A stretch of DNA of 64,000 nucleotides from Mycolicibacterium flavescens (GCF_001722335.1 NZ_MIHA01000011.1:109592-173591), one strand, 5' to 3'; positions 18,773 to 28,027 are shown, counted from the stretch's first letter. The notes: generated by a model not told the origin, from the letters alone. Numbers and translations: made by a program.

Positions 18773-20829
18773 CGCAGGAACGCGGCGGCCACACCCGCGT
18801 CCACCGGCACGTGCAGTCCGGTGGTGTGGGAGAAGTCCGCGGTGCACAGCGCGAATGCGGCGTTGGCGATGTGCTCGGGCAGCACCTCGCGTTTGAGCAG
18901 CGTGCGTTGGGCGTAGAACGCGCCGAGGTCTTTTTCGTCGACGCCGTAGACGGCGGCGCGCTGGGCGCCCCAACCGCCGGCGAAGATGCCCGAGCCGCGC
19001 ACGACGCCGTCGGGGTTGATCCCGTTGACCTTGATGCCGTGCTCGCCGAGTTCGGCGGCCAGCAGCCGAACCTGGTGCGCCTGATCGGCTTTGGTCGCCG
19101 CGTAGGCGATGTTGTTGGGTCCGGCGAACACGGAGTTCTTCGACGAGATGTAGATGATGTCACCGCCGAGCTTCTGATCGATCAGCGCGCGTGCGGCAGC
19201 TCGTGACACCAGAAACGACCCGCGGGCCATCACGTCGTGCTGCAGGTCCCAGTCGGCGGCCGTGGTCTCCAGCAGCGACTTCGACAGTGACAGGCCGGCG
19301 TTGTTGACGACGATGTCGATGCCGCCGAACGCCAGCACAGTGGCGTCGACGGCGGACTGCACGGCCTGCTCGTCGGTGACGTCGGCGGCGACGCCGACCG
19401 CGACGTCGGTGTCGCCGATCTCGGCGGCCGCCTCGCGGGCCTTGCGCTCGTCGAGGTCGGCGATCACCACGCAGGCGCCTTCGGCGGCCAGTCGGTGCGC
19501 GATCGCCCGGCCGATGCCGGAGGCGGCCCCGGTGATCAGCGCGATACGGGTGGCCAGCGGTTTGGGCTTGGGCATGCGAGTGAGCTTGGCCTCCTCCAGC
19601 GCCCAGTACTCGATGCGGAACTTCTCGGATTCGTCGATGGGCGCGTAGGTGGAGACGGCTTCGGCGCCGCGCATCACGTTGATCGCGTTGAGGTAGAACT
19701 CACCTGCCACGCGGGCGGTCTGTTTGTCCTTGCCGTAGCTGAACATTCCGACGCCGGGGATCAGCACGATCGCCGGGTCGGCACCGCGCATCGGCGGCGA
19801 GGTCGCGTCGGCGTGGCGGTGGTAGTAGGCCCGGTAGTCGGCCCGGTAGGCGGCGTGCAGTTCGGTGAGCCGGGCTTTCGCGTCGTCGATCGATGCGTCG
19901 GCGGGCAGGTCGAGCAGCAGCGGTTTGACCTTGGTGCGCAGGAAGTGGTCGGGGCAGCTGGTGCCCAGCGCCGCGAGCCGGGGATGTTCGCTGGCGGAGA
20001 GGAATTCGAGCACCCGCGGGTCGTCGGTGAAGTGGCCGACCTGAGGGCGGTCGGTGGAGGCCAGCCCGCGCAGGAACGGCGCCAGCGCGGCGGCCTTGCT
20101 GCGGCGCGCGGGCTGGGGGAGCGCGGCGTACCCGGCGATCGGGGCGCCGAACGGTCGCGGCTTGCCGTTGGTGTCGATGTAGCGCTGGGCGGTGTCGATG
20201 ATCTCCAGCGAGCGCGCCTCGGCCTCGGCGGAGGTGTCGCCCCACGCGGTGATGCCGTGGCCGCCGAGGATGGTGCCGATGGCCTGCGGGTTGCGCCGTT
20301 TGATCTCGGCGATGTCGAGGCCGAGCTGAAAACCGGGGCGCCGCCACGGAATCCACACCACACGGTCGCCGAAGATCTGCTTGGTCAGCGCCTCGCCGTC
20401 GGCCGCGGTGGCCAGCGCGATACCCGAATCCGGGTGCAGGTGGTCGACGTGGGCGGCGTCGACCAGGCCGTGCATCGCGGTGTCGATCGACGGCGCGGCC
20501 CCGCCACGGCCGTGCAGGCAGTAGTCGAACGCCGCGACCATCTCGTCCTCGCGTTCGACACCGGGGTAGACGTCGACCAGCGAGCGCATCCGGTCCAGCC
20601 GCAGCACCGCCAGACCGTCCTCGGTCAGGGTGCCGAGGTCTCCGCCGGATCCCTTGACCCACAGCAGTTCTACCGGTGCGCCGGTGACCGGGTCGATGTC
20701 GGTGGCCTTGGCGGAGGTGTTGCCGCCGGCATAGTTGGTGTTCTTCGGGTCGGCGCCCAGGCGGTTGGACCGCGCGATGAGGTCGGCGACGGTCGGATTG
20801 GGTCCGGTCATGTCGGTCATGTCGGTCAT
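18769..20829 (-). CDS. rhaD: Bifunctional rhamnulose-1-phosphate aldolase / lactaldehyde dehydrogenase (SDR)
   Basis: 686 residues, the usual length for the RhaD aldolase-ADH fusion family. The N-terminal class II aldolase domain (about 1-420) has GGNTSAK and the metal-binding HLHP near DHLHPDSG, plus GGHGI. The C-terminal short-chain dehydrogenase (about 430-686) has LITGAASGIGRAI, NNAG and the catalytic YAATK. It would split rhamnulose-1-phosphate into DHAP and L-lactaldehyde and oxidise the lactaldehyde to L-lactate. The ATG at 20829 overlaps the rhaI stop (ATGA), and two more in-frame ATGs follow (MTDMTDMTG), so the exact start is uncertain by 3-6 residues. Confidence 0.93.
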   Translation of the reverse strand: MTDMTDMTGPNPTVADLIARSNRLGADPKNTNYAGGNTSAKATDIDPVTGAPVELLWVKGSGGDLGTLTEDGLAVLRLDRMRSLVDVYPGVEREDEMVAAFDYCLHGRGGAAPSIDTAMHGLVDAAHVDHLHPDSGIALATAADGEALTKQIFGDRVVWIPWRRPGFQLGLDIAEIKRRNPQAIGTILGGHGITAWGDTSAEAEARSLEIIDTAQRYIDTNGKPRPFGAPIAGYAALPQPARRSKAAALAPFLRGLASTDRPQVGHFTDDPRVLEFLSASEHPRLAALGTSCPDHFLRTKVKPLLLDLPADASIDDAKARLTELHAAYRADYRAYYHRHADATSPPMRGADPAIVLIPGVGMFSYGKDKQTARVAGEFYLNAINVMRGAEAVSTYAPIDESEKFRIEYWALEEAKLTRMPKPKPLATRIALITGAASGIGRAIAHRLAAEGACVVIADLDERKAREAAAEIGDTDVAVGVAADVTDEQAVQSAVDATVLAFGGIDIVVNNAGLSLSKSLLETTAADWDLQHDVMARGSFLVSRAAARALIDQKLGGDIIYISSKNSVFAGPNNIAYAATKADQAHQVRLLAAELGEHGIKVNGINPDGVVRGSGIFAGGWGAQRAAVYGVDEKDLGAFYAQRTLLKREVLPEHIANAAFALCTADFSHTTGLHVPVDAGVAAAFLR

Positions 20830-21971
20830 GCTCCCCACGATGATTGGGTACCGCCGATGCGCTCGGCGTTGATGGTCTCCTGATAGCCGGATTCGGCGAA
20901 GGCCGCCATCGGGTCGGTCGGCAGCCCGCGCTCTCCGCGCCACTGCGCCAGGGCGGGGCGGATGTCGGTGTAGAAGGCGTCCATCATGATCTGGTTGGCG
21001 CCCAGCACGTCTCCGGATTCCTGGGCGACGGTCAACGCGTCGGTGTCGACCGCGAGCGCGCGGGCGGTCATCTCCTGCACGTTGAGCACCGACCGGATCT
21101 GGCCGGGGATCTTGGCTTCGACGTTGTGGCACTGGTCGAGCATCAGCGCGAGATCTGAGCTCTTGTCGAGGCCACCGCCGCGGATCACCTCGAACATGAT
21201 GCGGAACAGCTGGAACGGGTCGGCCGCCCCGACGATCAGGTCGTCGTCGGCGTAGAACCGTGAGTTGAAGTCGAACGAACCGAGCTTGGCGAGTCGCATC
21301 AGTTGGGCGACGATGAACTCGATGTTGGTGCCGGGGGCGTGGTGGCCGGTGTCCAGGCAGACCTTCGCGCGGTCGCCCAGCGCGGTGACGTGGGCGTAGG
21401 CGGTGCCCCAGTCGGGTACGTCGGTCATGTACGTGGCCGGTTCGAAGAACTTGTACTCCAACACGAGCCGCTGGTCAGGGCCGATGTGCTGGTAGATCGC
21501 CGCCAGCGACTCCGCCAGCCGGTCCTGGCGGCCGCGGATGTCGCCCTGGCCGGGGTAGTTGGTGCCGTCGGCCAGCCAGATCTTGAGGTCGCGGGAACCG
21601 GTCGCAGCCATGATCTCGATGCACTCGAGGTGGTGGTCGATGGCCTTCTGGCGCACCGCCTTGTCGGTGTGGGTGAGGCTGCCGAACTTGTAGTCGTCGT
21701 CCTGGAAGGTGTTGGAGTTGATGGTGCCCAGCGTGACGCCGAGGTCGGTGGCGTAGCGGCGCAGGGCGGCGAAGTCGTCGACCCGGTCCCACGGGATGTG
21801 CAGCGCGACAACGGGGGCCAGGCCGGTGAACCGGTGCACGGTGGCGGCGTCGGCGATCTTCTCCTCGATCGAACGCGGGGTGCCCGGGGTGCTGAACACC
21901 TTGAACCGGGTGCCCGAGTTGCCGAACGCCCACGAGGGAAGTTCGATCTGCAGGTTGTCCAGTACGGTCAT
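20826..21971 (-). CDS. rhaI: L-rhamnose isomerase (RhaI type)
   Basis: 381 residues. It is the TIM-barrel L-rhamnose isomerase of the Gram-positive/pseudomonad RhaI type, not the E. coli RhaA type. Visible landmarks are VVALHIPWD, LGTINSNTFQDDDYKFGS, IWLADGTNYPGQ, LEYKFFEPA, KVCLDTGHHAPGTN and FDFNSRFYADDDL, which supply the metal-binding Glu, Asp and His residues. It converts L-rhamnose to L-rhamnulose. Both ends overlap neighbours by ATGA, showing tight translational coupling in the operon. Confidence 0.93.
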   Translation of the reverse strand: MTVLDNLQIELPSWAFGNSGTRFKVFSTPGTPRSIEEKIADAATVHRFTGLAPVVALHIPWDRVDDFAALRRYATDLGVTLGTINSNTFQDDDYKFGSLTHTDKAVRQKAIDHHLECIEIMAATGSRDLKIWLADGTNYPGQGDIRGRQDRLAESLAAIYQHIGPDQRLVLEYKFFEPATYMTDVPDWGTAYAHVTALGDRAKVCLDTGHHAPGTNIEFIVAQLMRLAKLGSFDFNSRFYADDDLIVGAADPFQLFRIMFEVIRGGGLDKSSDLALMLDQCHNVEAKIPGQIRSVLNVQEMTARALAVDTDALTVAQESGDVLGANQIMMDAFYTDIRPALAQWRGERGLPTDPMAAFAESGYQETINAERIGGTQSSWGA

Positions 21972-23284
21972 GCGAGCGCACCCGCCTGTTCCGGGGTCGG
22001 GTCGACGGGCCGCCCGTAGCGCTCGATCTCGATCTCGCGCAACGTCTTTCCCTGCGTCGACGGCGCCCACACCGCCCCGATGACGAGCGCGACGGTCAGC
22101 AACCCGATCAGCAGCAGCCCGACTCCGGTCAGGCCGATCGCGACGAGCAGGGTGGGGAAGAAGTAGCTCAGCAAGCCGGTGAAGGTGCGGACGACGCAGA
22201 ACATCACGCCCTGGGCGCTCGCGCGGTACGGCGTCGCGAACATCTCGCTGGCCCACAGGCTGTAGAAGGCCTGCGCGCCGATGCCGCTGGAGACACCCCA
22301 GAGCACCGCGAAGATCAACATCGTCGGCACGCCACCGTCGGTGAACGCGACCAGCACCGCCCACCCGGCGATGCCGAGCGCGGCGCCGCCGGCGTAGAGC
22401 CAGCGCTGAGAGACCCGGTCGGCGTAGCGCATGAAGCCGAAGTAGGTCGCCGCGACTGTGCAGCCCCACACCAGCACCTGCAGCAGGTTCTGCGCGACGG
22501 GGCTGTGCAGGCCGGCGGTGTCGTAGACGCGCGGCATGAAGATGCCGGCCTGACCGGCGACCGTGTTCCAGAACAGGTAGATGCCACCGAGGAACAGCAG
22601 CGCGGTGATGTTGACCTTGCGGGAGAACAGACCCCGCAGGCCGCGCAGCCCGACCGCCGACGTCACCGCGGCGGGTTCGGATTTCGCTTCATCCGTCCAG
22701 ATCTGCGACTCCTGCAGCCCCTGCCGGACCCACCAGACCACCGCGGCGACGACGAACAGGTGCAGGAAGATCAGCCGCGAACCCAGCAGTCCCAGCGGCG
22801 CCAGCGCGGCGGCGAGCGCGAAGCCGATCAGCGGGCCGATCGACCACGCGAGCTGCGCGGTGCCGACGTGCTTGGCGCGGCCCTCCGACGGCGCCTGCTC
22901 GGCGATGTAGGTCCACGACGCGGGCACCCCCGCACCGACCGCGATTCCGGTGATGATGAACGCCGTCAGCAGCATCGCGTAGTTGGCAGCGAAGGCGGCC
23001 AGCAGCACACCGACCATGTAGACGAGCAGGTCGAAGGTGTAGATCGCCTTGCGGCCGAACCGGTCGCACAGCGGCCCGCCCAGGATGGCGCCGATCGCTG
23101 CGCCGAAAGCGTTGGCGCTCAACGCGGCCAGCAAACCGACCGCGAAGTTGCTGATGCCGAATTCGGCCTGCCAGAACGCCAGGCTGGTCGCGATCGCGAT
23201 GATCGAGCCGGCCTCGATGTAGTTCGACATGGCGACCGCGATCGTCGCGCGCCAACCGGTGGTGGAGCGGGCTCCAACTTTCAT
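21968..23284 (-). CDS. MFS transporter, probable L-rhamnose importer
   Basis: 438 residues from ATG 23284, with GAAGGA 6 nt upstream. About twelve hydrophobic spans are visible. The loop after span 2 has GPLCDRFGRKAIY, the major-facilitator motif (D-R-x-G-R-K), and the middle loop is long. It is most like sugar-porter-type MFS proteins. Its place between rhaM and rhaI, coupled to rhaI by ATGA, argues for rhamnose uptake; substrate is inferred. A second in-frame start upstream (18 codons) lacks a comparable ribosome site. Confidence 0.85.
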   Translation of the reverse strand: MKVGARSTTGWRATIAVAMSNYIEAGSIIAIATSLAFWQAEFGISNFAVGLLAALSANAFGAAIGAILGGPLCDRFGRKAIYTFDLLVYMVGVLLAAFAANYAMLLTAFIITGIAVGAGVPASWTYIAEQAPSEGRAKHVGTAQLAWSIGPLIGFALAAALAPLGLLGSRLIFLHLFVVAAVVWWVRQGLQESQIWTDEAKSEPAAVTSAVGLRGLRGLFSRKVNITALLFLGGIYLFWNTVAGQAGIFMPRVYDTAGLHSPVAQNLLQVLVWGCTVAATYFGFMRYADRVSQRWLYAGGAALGIAGWAVLVAFTDGGVPTMLIFAVLWGVSSGIGAQAFYSLWASEMFATPYRASAQGVMFCVVRTFTGLLSYFFPTLLVAIGLTGVGLLLIGLLTVALVIGAVWAPSTQGKTLREIEIERYGRPVDPTPEQAGALA

Positions 23285-23312
23285 GACAGTCCTTCGGGCG
23301 ATGAGTGGGGTT

Positions 23313-23648
23313 CTAGTCGAGGTGGAAGTACTCGGCAAGCGGTTTCATGGCCTGATCGGGGTTCGCGCCGCTCTGGAAGTACTGGGCCATGTGTGCCTGC
23401 CAGCGGTCGTTGACGTCGGTGGCGGCCATACGCTGCCGCGCCGCGTCGAAGTCGTCGGTCTCGAGATAGCCGACGACCAGCCCGTCGTCGGGCCGCAGGA
23501 ACAGGGAGTAGTTGCGCCAGCCCGCGGCCCGCAGCGCGTCGAGCATCTCCGGCCAGACCACGTCGTGGGCGTCGAGGTAGTCCTCGACGCGGTCGGGCCG
23601 CAACTGCAGCAGGAAGCAGACGCGGTGCGTCGCTGCGGTGATGCCCAT
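23313..23648 (-). CDS. rhaM: L-rhamnose mutarotase
   Basis: 111 residues, close to the usual ~104. It belongs to the RhaM/YiiL dimeric alpha-beta barrel family, with CFLLQLRPDRVEDYLDAHDVVWPEM and WRNYSLFLRPDD at the expected positions (catalytic His and Tyr). It interconverts the alpha and beta anomers of L-rhamnose, supplying the isomerase. It is the first gene of the rhamnose operon, with GAAGG before ATG 23648. The LacI-type operator lies 25 bp upstream of the start. Confidence 0.92.
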   Translation of the reverse strand: MGITAATHRVCFLLQLRPDRVEDYLDAHDVVWPEMLDALRAAGWRNYSLFLRPDDGLVVGYLETDDFDAARQRMAATDVNDRWQAHMAQYFQSGANPDQAMKPLAEYFHLD

Positions 23649-23672
23649 GCCTGCCTTCGGTGCGTTGGTTTG

Positions 23673-23686
23673 TTGAAACGTTTCAA
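23673..23686. promoter_or_regulatory. LacI-type operator of the rhamnose operon
   Basis: TTGAAACGTTTCAA is a perfect 14-bp palindrome with the central CG typical of LacI/GalR operators. It lies between the predicted transcription start (about 23695, minus strand) and the rhaM ATG at 23648, a position suited to repression. The co-located LacI-family gene at 15026-16045 is the likely binder. Confidence 0.75.
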
Positions 23687-23701
23687 TTCGTGAACGGGCT
23701 C

Positions 23702-23731
23702 ACAGTAGGACGCGGTGGTGGCCGTCGTCAA
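23702..23731 (-). promoter_or_regulatory. Sigma-A-type promoter of the rhamnose operon
   Basis: Minus strand: TTGACG (23731-23726), 18-bp spacer, TACTGT (23707-23702). It lies 16 bp upstream of the LacI-type palindrome. Confidence 0.55.
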
Positions 23732-23814
23732 GGGCCGCCACGTCCTCGTGGGTGCGCGAGTATTCGGGGTCGGGCCGGGTACCCGTGTCACTCCAGACAG
23801 AGATGAGGTACTCG

Positions 23815-24654
23815 ATGAGCTTTCCCGAGCAGCAGCAGACCCCGCCCGGCGTGCAGAGCCAGATGGAACCGGTGCCCGACTGCGGCGAGACCAGCTACCG
23901 CGGGTCGGGGCGGCTGACCGGTAAGCGGGCCGTGATCACCGGCGGCGACAGCGGCATCGGCCGGGCGGTCGCGATCGCGTATGCCCGCGAGGGCGCCGAC
24001 GTGCTGATCGCATACCTCAACGAGCACGACGACGCCAAGGACGTGCAGAAGTACGTCGAGGAGGCCGGGCGCAAGTGCGTGCTGGTGCCCGGCGATCTGG
24101 CCGACCCGGCGCAGTGCCGTGCGGTCGTCGACAAGGCGGTCGAGGAGTTCGGCGGCATTGACGTGCTCGTCATCAACGCGGCCTATCAGATGACCCACGA
24201 GAGCCTCGACGAAATCTCCGACGAGGAATGGGATTACACGTTCCGCCTCAACATCGGCCACTACTTCTATCTGGTGAAGGCCGCGCTGCCGCACATGGGT
24301 TCCGGCGCGTCGATCATCGGCAGTTCCTCGGTGAACTCCGACATGCCGAGCCCGACGCTGGCGCCGTACGCCGCGACCAAGGCCGCGATCGCGAACTTCT
24401 CGGCGAGCCTCGCGCAGATGCTGGGCGAGAAGGGGATTCGCGCCAACAGCGTCGCGCCGGGTCCGATCTGGACGCCGTTGATCCCCGCGACCATGCCGCC
24501 GGAGAAGGTCAAGCAGTTCGGCGAGAACACCCCGCTGGGCCGCGCCGGTCAACCCGTCGAGCTCGCGCCGGTCTACGTGATGCTCGCGTCCGACGAGGCG
24601 AGCTATGTGACCGGGGCGCGGATCGCGGTGACCGGCGGGCGGCCGATCCTCTGA
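23815..24654 (+). CDS. Short-chain dehydrogenase/reductase (general-stress-protein type)
   Basis: 279 residues from ATG 23815, with GAGG 6 nt upstream. The Rossmann glycine motif TGGDSGIG is at 42-49, followed by VINAAY (NNAG variant) and catalytic SSSVN ... YAATK. The long N-terminal tail before the Rossmann fold (about 35 residues) is typical of the YhdF/YdaD/YghA-like stress-associated SDR group. Substrate is unknown. It diverges from the rhamnose operon and is not obviously part of it. The C-terminus ARIAVTGGRPIL is normal for the family. Confidence 0.85.
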   Translation: MSFPEQQQTPPGVQSQMEPVPDCGETSYRGSGRLTGKRAVITGGDSGIGRAVAIAYAREGADVLIAYLNEHDDAKDVQKYVEEAGRKCVLVPGDLADPAQCRAVVDKAVEEFGGIDVLVINAAYQMTHESLDEISDEEWDYTFRLNIGHYFYLVKAALPHMGSGASIIGSSSVNSDMPSPTLAPYAATKAAIANFSASLAQMLGEKGIRANSVAPGPIWTPLIPATMPPEKVKQFGENTPLGRAGQPVELAPVYVMLASDEASYVTGARIAVTGGRPIL

Positions 24655-24675
24655 CGCGGTGCGTTCCAAGCCTCG

Positions 24676-24735
24676 CCGAGTGTGGGCTCGTGACACGCTT
24701 TGGCGCCGGAGCGCGTGCGGGTAACCCACGTTCGG
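24676..24735. repeat. Intergenic imperfect inverted-repeat element
   Basis: CCGAGTGTGGG and CCCACGTTCGG form imperfect 11-bp arms (9 of 11 pair) around a core with GACACGC...GCGTGC. It sits between two converging genes and resembles the elements at 7743-7807 and 37913-37970. Confidence 0.45.
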
Positions 24736-24748
24736 CCCAGGATGCCTG

Positions 24749-26287
24749 CTAACTGAAGCGCACGCCCTGGGCCAGCGGTAGGTCGGTCGAGTAGTTGACC
24801 GTGTTGGTGGCCCGACGCATGTACGCCTTCCACGAGTCCGAGCCCGACTCGCGGCCGCCGCCGGTCTGCTTCTCCCCGCCGAACGCACCGCCGATCTCGG
24901 CGCCCGAGGTGCCGATGTTGACGTTCGCGATGCCGCAGTCCGAACCGTCGGCGGCCAGGAAACGCTCGGCCTCGCGCATGTCGAGCGTGAAGATCGACGA
25001 CGACAGCCCCTGCGGCACAGCGTTGTTCATCGCGATAGCCTCGTCGAGGTCGTCGTAGGTCATCACGTAGAGGATCGGGGCGAACGTCTCGGTGTGCACG
25101 ATCGCGGTCTGCGCGGGCATCCGCACCACCGCCGGAGACACGTAATACGCCTCGCCGATGTCGTGGCGCTCACCGCCGAGCACCTCGCCGCCGTCGGCGC
25201 GGGCCTGTTCGAGCGAGCGCACCATCTCCCGGTAGGACGCCTCGTGGATCAGCGGGCCGACCAGCGTGCCGTCGGCGGCCGGATCACCCACCGGCAGTTG
25301 CCGGTAGGCGTCGGCGACCCGGCGCACCACCTCGTCGGCGATCGACGAGTGCACGATCAGCCGGCGCAATGTGGTGCACCGCTGCCCGGCGGTGCCCGCG
25401 GCGGAGAACACGATCGCGCGCACGGCCAGGTCCAGATCGGCCGACGGCGTGACGATCGCGGCGTTGTTGCCGCCGAGTTCGAGCAGCACCTTGCCGAACC
25501 GCTGCGCCACCCGGGGTCCGACCTGCTGGCCCATCCGCACCGAACCCGTCGCGCTCAGCAGCGCGACCCGCGGGTCGTCGACGAGCCGCTCGCCCACGTC
25601 GCGACCGCCCTGGACCAGCCGGCTCACCTCGCGCGGCGCGCCGACATCGGTTGCGGCGCGCTCGATCAGCGCCTGACACGCCAGCGCGGTCAACGGCGTC
25701 AGCTCCGACGGCTTCCACACCACGGTGTCACCGCACACCAGCGCCACCGCGGTGTTCCACGCCCACACCGCGACCGGAAAGTTGAACGCGGTGATCACAC
25801 CGACCACACCGAGCGGATGCCAGTTCTCCATCAGCCGGTGCCCCGGGCGCTCGGAGGCGATCGTCCTGCCGTACAGCTGCCGCGACAGCCCGACCGCGAA
25901 CTGGCAGACGTCGATCATCTCCTGCACCTCGCCGAGCGCCTCGGAGGTGATCTTGCCCGCCTCGAGCGTCACCAGCGTCGCCAGGTCGGCCTTGTGTTCG
26001 ACCAGCAGTTCGCCGAGCCGGGCGACCAGTGCCCCGCGCACCGGCGCCGGGGTGGTGCGCCAGGTCGTGAACGCCTGGGCCGCCTGTCCGATCGCCGCAT
26101 CGGTGTCGTCGACGGTCGATTCGGCGACGCTGAACAACACGTCACCGGTGATCGGAGTGCTGGCCTGCAGGCCCGGGGCGCCCGGTCCGCCGAGGTCGCC
26201 GCGCCACCCGATCGTGGTCAGCGCGTCGCGGGCCTGGGCGCGCAGGCTGCCGACAGAGGGAAGTACGGGTGTCGTCATGGTGGTCAT
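24749..26287 (-). CDS. pcd: Piperideine-6-carboxylate / 2-aminoadipate-semialdehyde dehydrogenase
   Basis: 512 residues. It is an aldehyde dehydrogenase: ITAFNFPVAVW and WKPSELTPL (NAD site), LELGGNN (general-base Glu) and GTAGQRCTTLRR (nucleophile Cys). Similarity and position match Rv3293 (pcd), close to lat as in M. tuberculosis. It would oxidise the semialdehyde formed by lysine epsilon-aminotransferase to 2-aminoadipate. The ATG at 26287 overlaps the stop of the upstream gene (ATGA) and begins MTTMTTPVLP; an alternative ATG three codons later is possible. Confidence 0.9.
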   Translation of the reverse strand: MTTMTTPVLPSVGSLRAQARDALTTIGWRGDLGGPGAPGLQASTPITGDVLFSVAESTVDDTDAAIGQAAQAFTTWRTTPAPVRGALVARLGELLVEHKADLATLVTLEAGKITSEALGEVQEMIDVCQFAVGLSRQLYGRTIASERPGHRLMENWHPLGVVGVITAFNFPVAVWAWNTAVALVCGDTVVWKPSELTPLTALACQALIERAATDVGAPREVSRLVQGGRDVGERLVDDPRVALLSATGSVRMGQQVGPRVAQRFGKVLLELGGNNAAIVTPSADLDLAVRAIVFSAAGTAGQRCTTLRRLIVHSSIADEVVRRVADAYRQLPVGDPAADGTLVGPLIHEASYREMVRSLEQARADGGEVLGGERHDIGEAYYVSPAVVRMPAQTAIVHTETFAPILYVMTYDDLDEAIAMNNAVPQGLSSSIFTLDMREAERFLAADGSDCGIANVNIGTSGAEIGGAFGGEKQTGGGRESGSDSWKAYMRRATNTVNYSTDLPLAQGVRFS

Positions 26288-27513
26288 TGTGCTGCTTTCT
26301 CGTAGAGCTCGTAAGGGTCGTTGATGTGGTGGCCGATGCGCGACGCCATCCATCCCATCGAGTAGTCGGCCGTGTCGTCGGCGTCGGCGGCCTGCGTCTC
26401 GGCGTCGAGGTTCGAGCGGAAGATGCCCGCCGCCGAGGCAGGCAGGAAGTCCTCGTAGACAACGGGTTTGGCCGGATCTCCGCCGCGGTAGTAGGCCAGG
26501 CCCTGCGCGGCGAACTCGGCGTCGGTGCCGGGGAAGTACCGGTCCCAGACCGCGGCCGGGTCCGGTTCGGCCATCACGGCGTCGTACCGGGCGCGCCCGT
26601 CGCGGGTCAGCGCGACGCCGCGCGCCTCGACCTCACCGAAGCGCACGCGCAGGGTGTCCTCGCGCACGGTGCCGTCCGGGTCGCGGAACCGGCGCGGTTC
26701 GGCCAGCGCGCGGAACGACGTCTGCCGCAACAGCACCGCCGGGCCCGCGGTGCGCGGCGGCCCCTGGATCGCGTCGATCATCGTGATGCCGCGCTCGGTC
26801 ATCCGGCGGTACAGCTCGTCGATGTCGAGGACCCGCGGGGTGAGGTGGTTGATGTGGGTGGAGGTGACGCCGGCGATGTCGGCCGCCACCGCGGACACCG
26901 CGCTCAATTCGCGGTACCAGCCACGGTCGATCGGTGCGCGCGACAACGCGAACGCCGACACCGCGGCCGCGACGAACCGCTCGGCGCGCTGACGGTCGGC
27001 GCCACCGTCGGCGGCGATGCGTCGGGCCTCGGCGATCAGGGCGGGGTCGAACAGCTCCCGCGCGTCGACGAATCGCTCCACCCGGCGCCGCAGCTCGTCG
27101 GGGAAGAATCGGGCATCGGCGGTCGCCAGCATCGATGTGAACACCCGAAACGGGTTGCGGGCCAGCTCATCGGCGTCGGCCGGGCGGAATGCCGTCGACA
27201 CCACCGGCACCGGAGAGGCCGCGTCGCGCAGGTCGTAAAAGCCCACCGGGTACATCCCGAACGCCGCGAACAGGTCGGCGACATCGGCGAGCTCGCGGGG
27301 ACTGCCCACCCGGATCGCGCCGTGCCGTTCGGCGGTCACCCGGTCGAGGGAACCGAGCCGTTCGGCGTCGGACGACTGCGCGGCGTGGTCGCGGTTCACC
27401 GCGGCGGCCACCTCGACCAGGGTGGTGTAGGCAGGCACCTCGGCGCCGTACATCCGTGACAGCGCGGCGGCGAACTCGGCGCGCAGCTGCCAGGCTTCGA
27501 CTTGTCGGCTCAT
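26284..27513 (-). CDS. 2-oxoadipate dioxygenase/decarboxylase (HglS/YdcJ, DUF1338 family; Rv3292-like)
   Basis: 409 residues from ATG 27513. It matches the DUF1338/HglS family: HGAIRVG (64-70) supplies the first metal His and the substrate Arg, THINHLTPRV supplies the second His, and RFGEVEARG the metal Glu. VYEDFLPASAAGIFRSNL near the C-terminus is also family-typical. HglS converts 2-oxoadipate to D-2-hydroxyglutarate with Fe(II) and O2 in bacterial lysine degradation. Here the gene is coupled by ATGA to pcd and divergent from lrpA-lat, which supports the same pathway: lysine, P6C, 2-aminoadipate, 2-oxoadipate, 2-hydroxyglutarate. The aminotransferase for the third step is not in the window. 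Confidence 0.82.
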   Translation of the reverse strand: MSRQVEAWQLRAEFAAALSRMYGAEVPAYTTLVEVAAAVNRDHAAQSSDAERLGSLDRVTAERHGAIRVGSPRELADVADLFAAFGMYPVGFYDLRDAASPVPVVSTAFRPADADELARNPFRVFTSMLATADARFFPDELRRRVERFVDARELFDPALIAEARRIAADGGADRQRAERFVAAAVSAFALSRAPIDRGWYRELSAVSAVAADIAGVTSTHINHLTPRVLDIDELYRRMTERGITMIDAIQGPPRTAGPAVLLRQTSFRALAEPRRFRDPDGTVREDTLRVRFGEVEARGVALTRDGRARYDAVMAEPDPAAVWDRYFPGTDAEFAAQGLAYYRGGDPAKPVVYEDFLPASAAGIFRSNLDAETQAADADDTADYSMGWMASRIGHHINDPYELYEKAAQ

Positions 27514-27543
27514 CGCGGCCACCGCCTCCGATACAGTGCCGCC

Positions 27544-28023
27544 ATGCCTGAAGCCGACGGCGCCGGTCGAGCACCGGTCGACCTCGACGAGATCGACCGG
27601 ACCCTGGCGCGCGAGCTGATCGCCGACGGCCGTGCCACGCTGGCCCACCTCGCCGCGACCGCCGGGTTGTCGGTGTCGGCGGTGCAGTCGCGGGTGCGCC
27701 GTCTCGAGGCGCGCGGCGTCGTCACCGGGTACTCGGCGCGGATCGACCCGGAAGCTGTCGGCAACATGCTGTCGGCGTTCGTGGCCATCTCTCCTCTGGA
27801 CCCCTCTCAACCCGACGATGCGCCCGCGCGCCTCGAACACATCGAGGCCATCGAGTCGTGTCACTCGGTGGCCGGCGACGAAAGCTATGTCCTGCTCGTG
27901 CGCGTCGAGTCGGCGCGGGCGCTCGAGCACCTGTTGCAGCGGATTCGCACCGCCGCCAACGTGCGCACCCGAAGCACGATCATCCTACAGACTTTTTACG
28001 AGCGTCGCGATTTCATACCGTAA
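27544..28023 (+). CDS. lrpA: Lrp/AsnC-family regulator LrpA
   Basis: 159 residues. The N-terminal helix-turn-helix (about 15-65) reads DEIDRTLARELIADGRATLA ... LSVSAVQSRVRRLEARGVV; the C-terminal RAM domain binds amino acids. It is the orthologue of Rv3291c, the feast/famine protein next to lat. It diverges from the HglS-type gene with only 30 bp between the two start codons, and lat follows 52 bp downstream. A dyad at 28028-28053 in front of lat is a plausible site for it. Confidence 0.9.
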   Translation: MPEADGAGRAPVDLDEIDRTLARELIADGRATLAHLAATAGLSVSAVQSRVRRLEARGVVTGYSARIDPEAVGNMLSAFVAISPLDPSQPDDAPARLEHIEAIESCHSVAGDESYVLLVRVESARALEHLLQRIRTAANVRTRSTIILQTFYERRDFIP

Positions 28024-28027
28024 AATC

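Noticed and set aside
23781..23790. GGGTAC before the SDR gene as a sigma-F promoter
   Set aside because: No GTTT-like -35 occurs 15-17 bp upstream.
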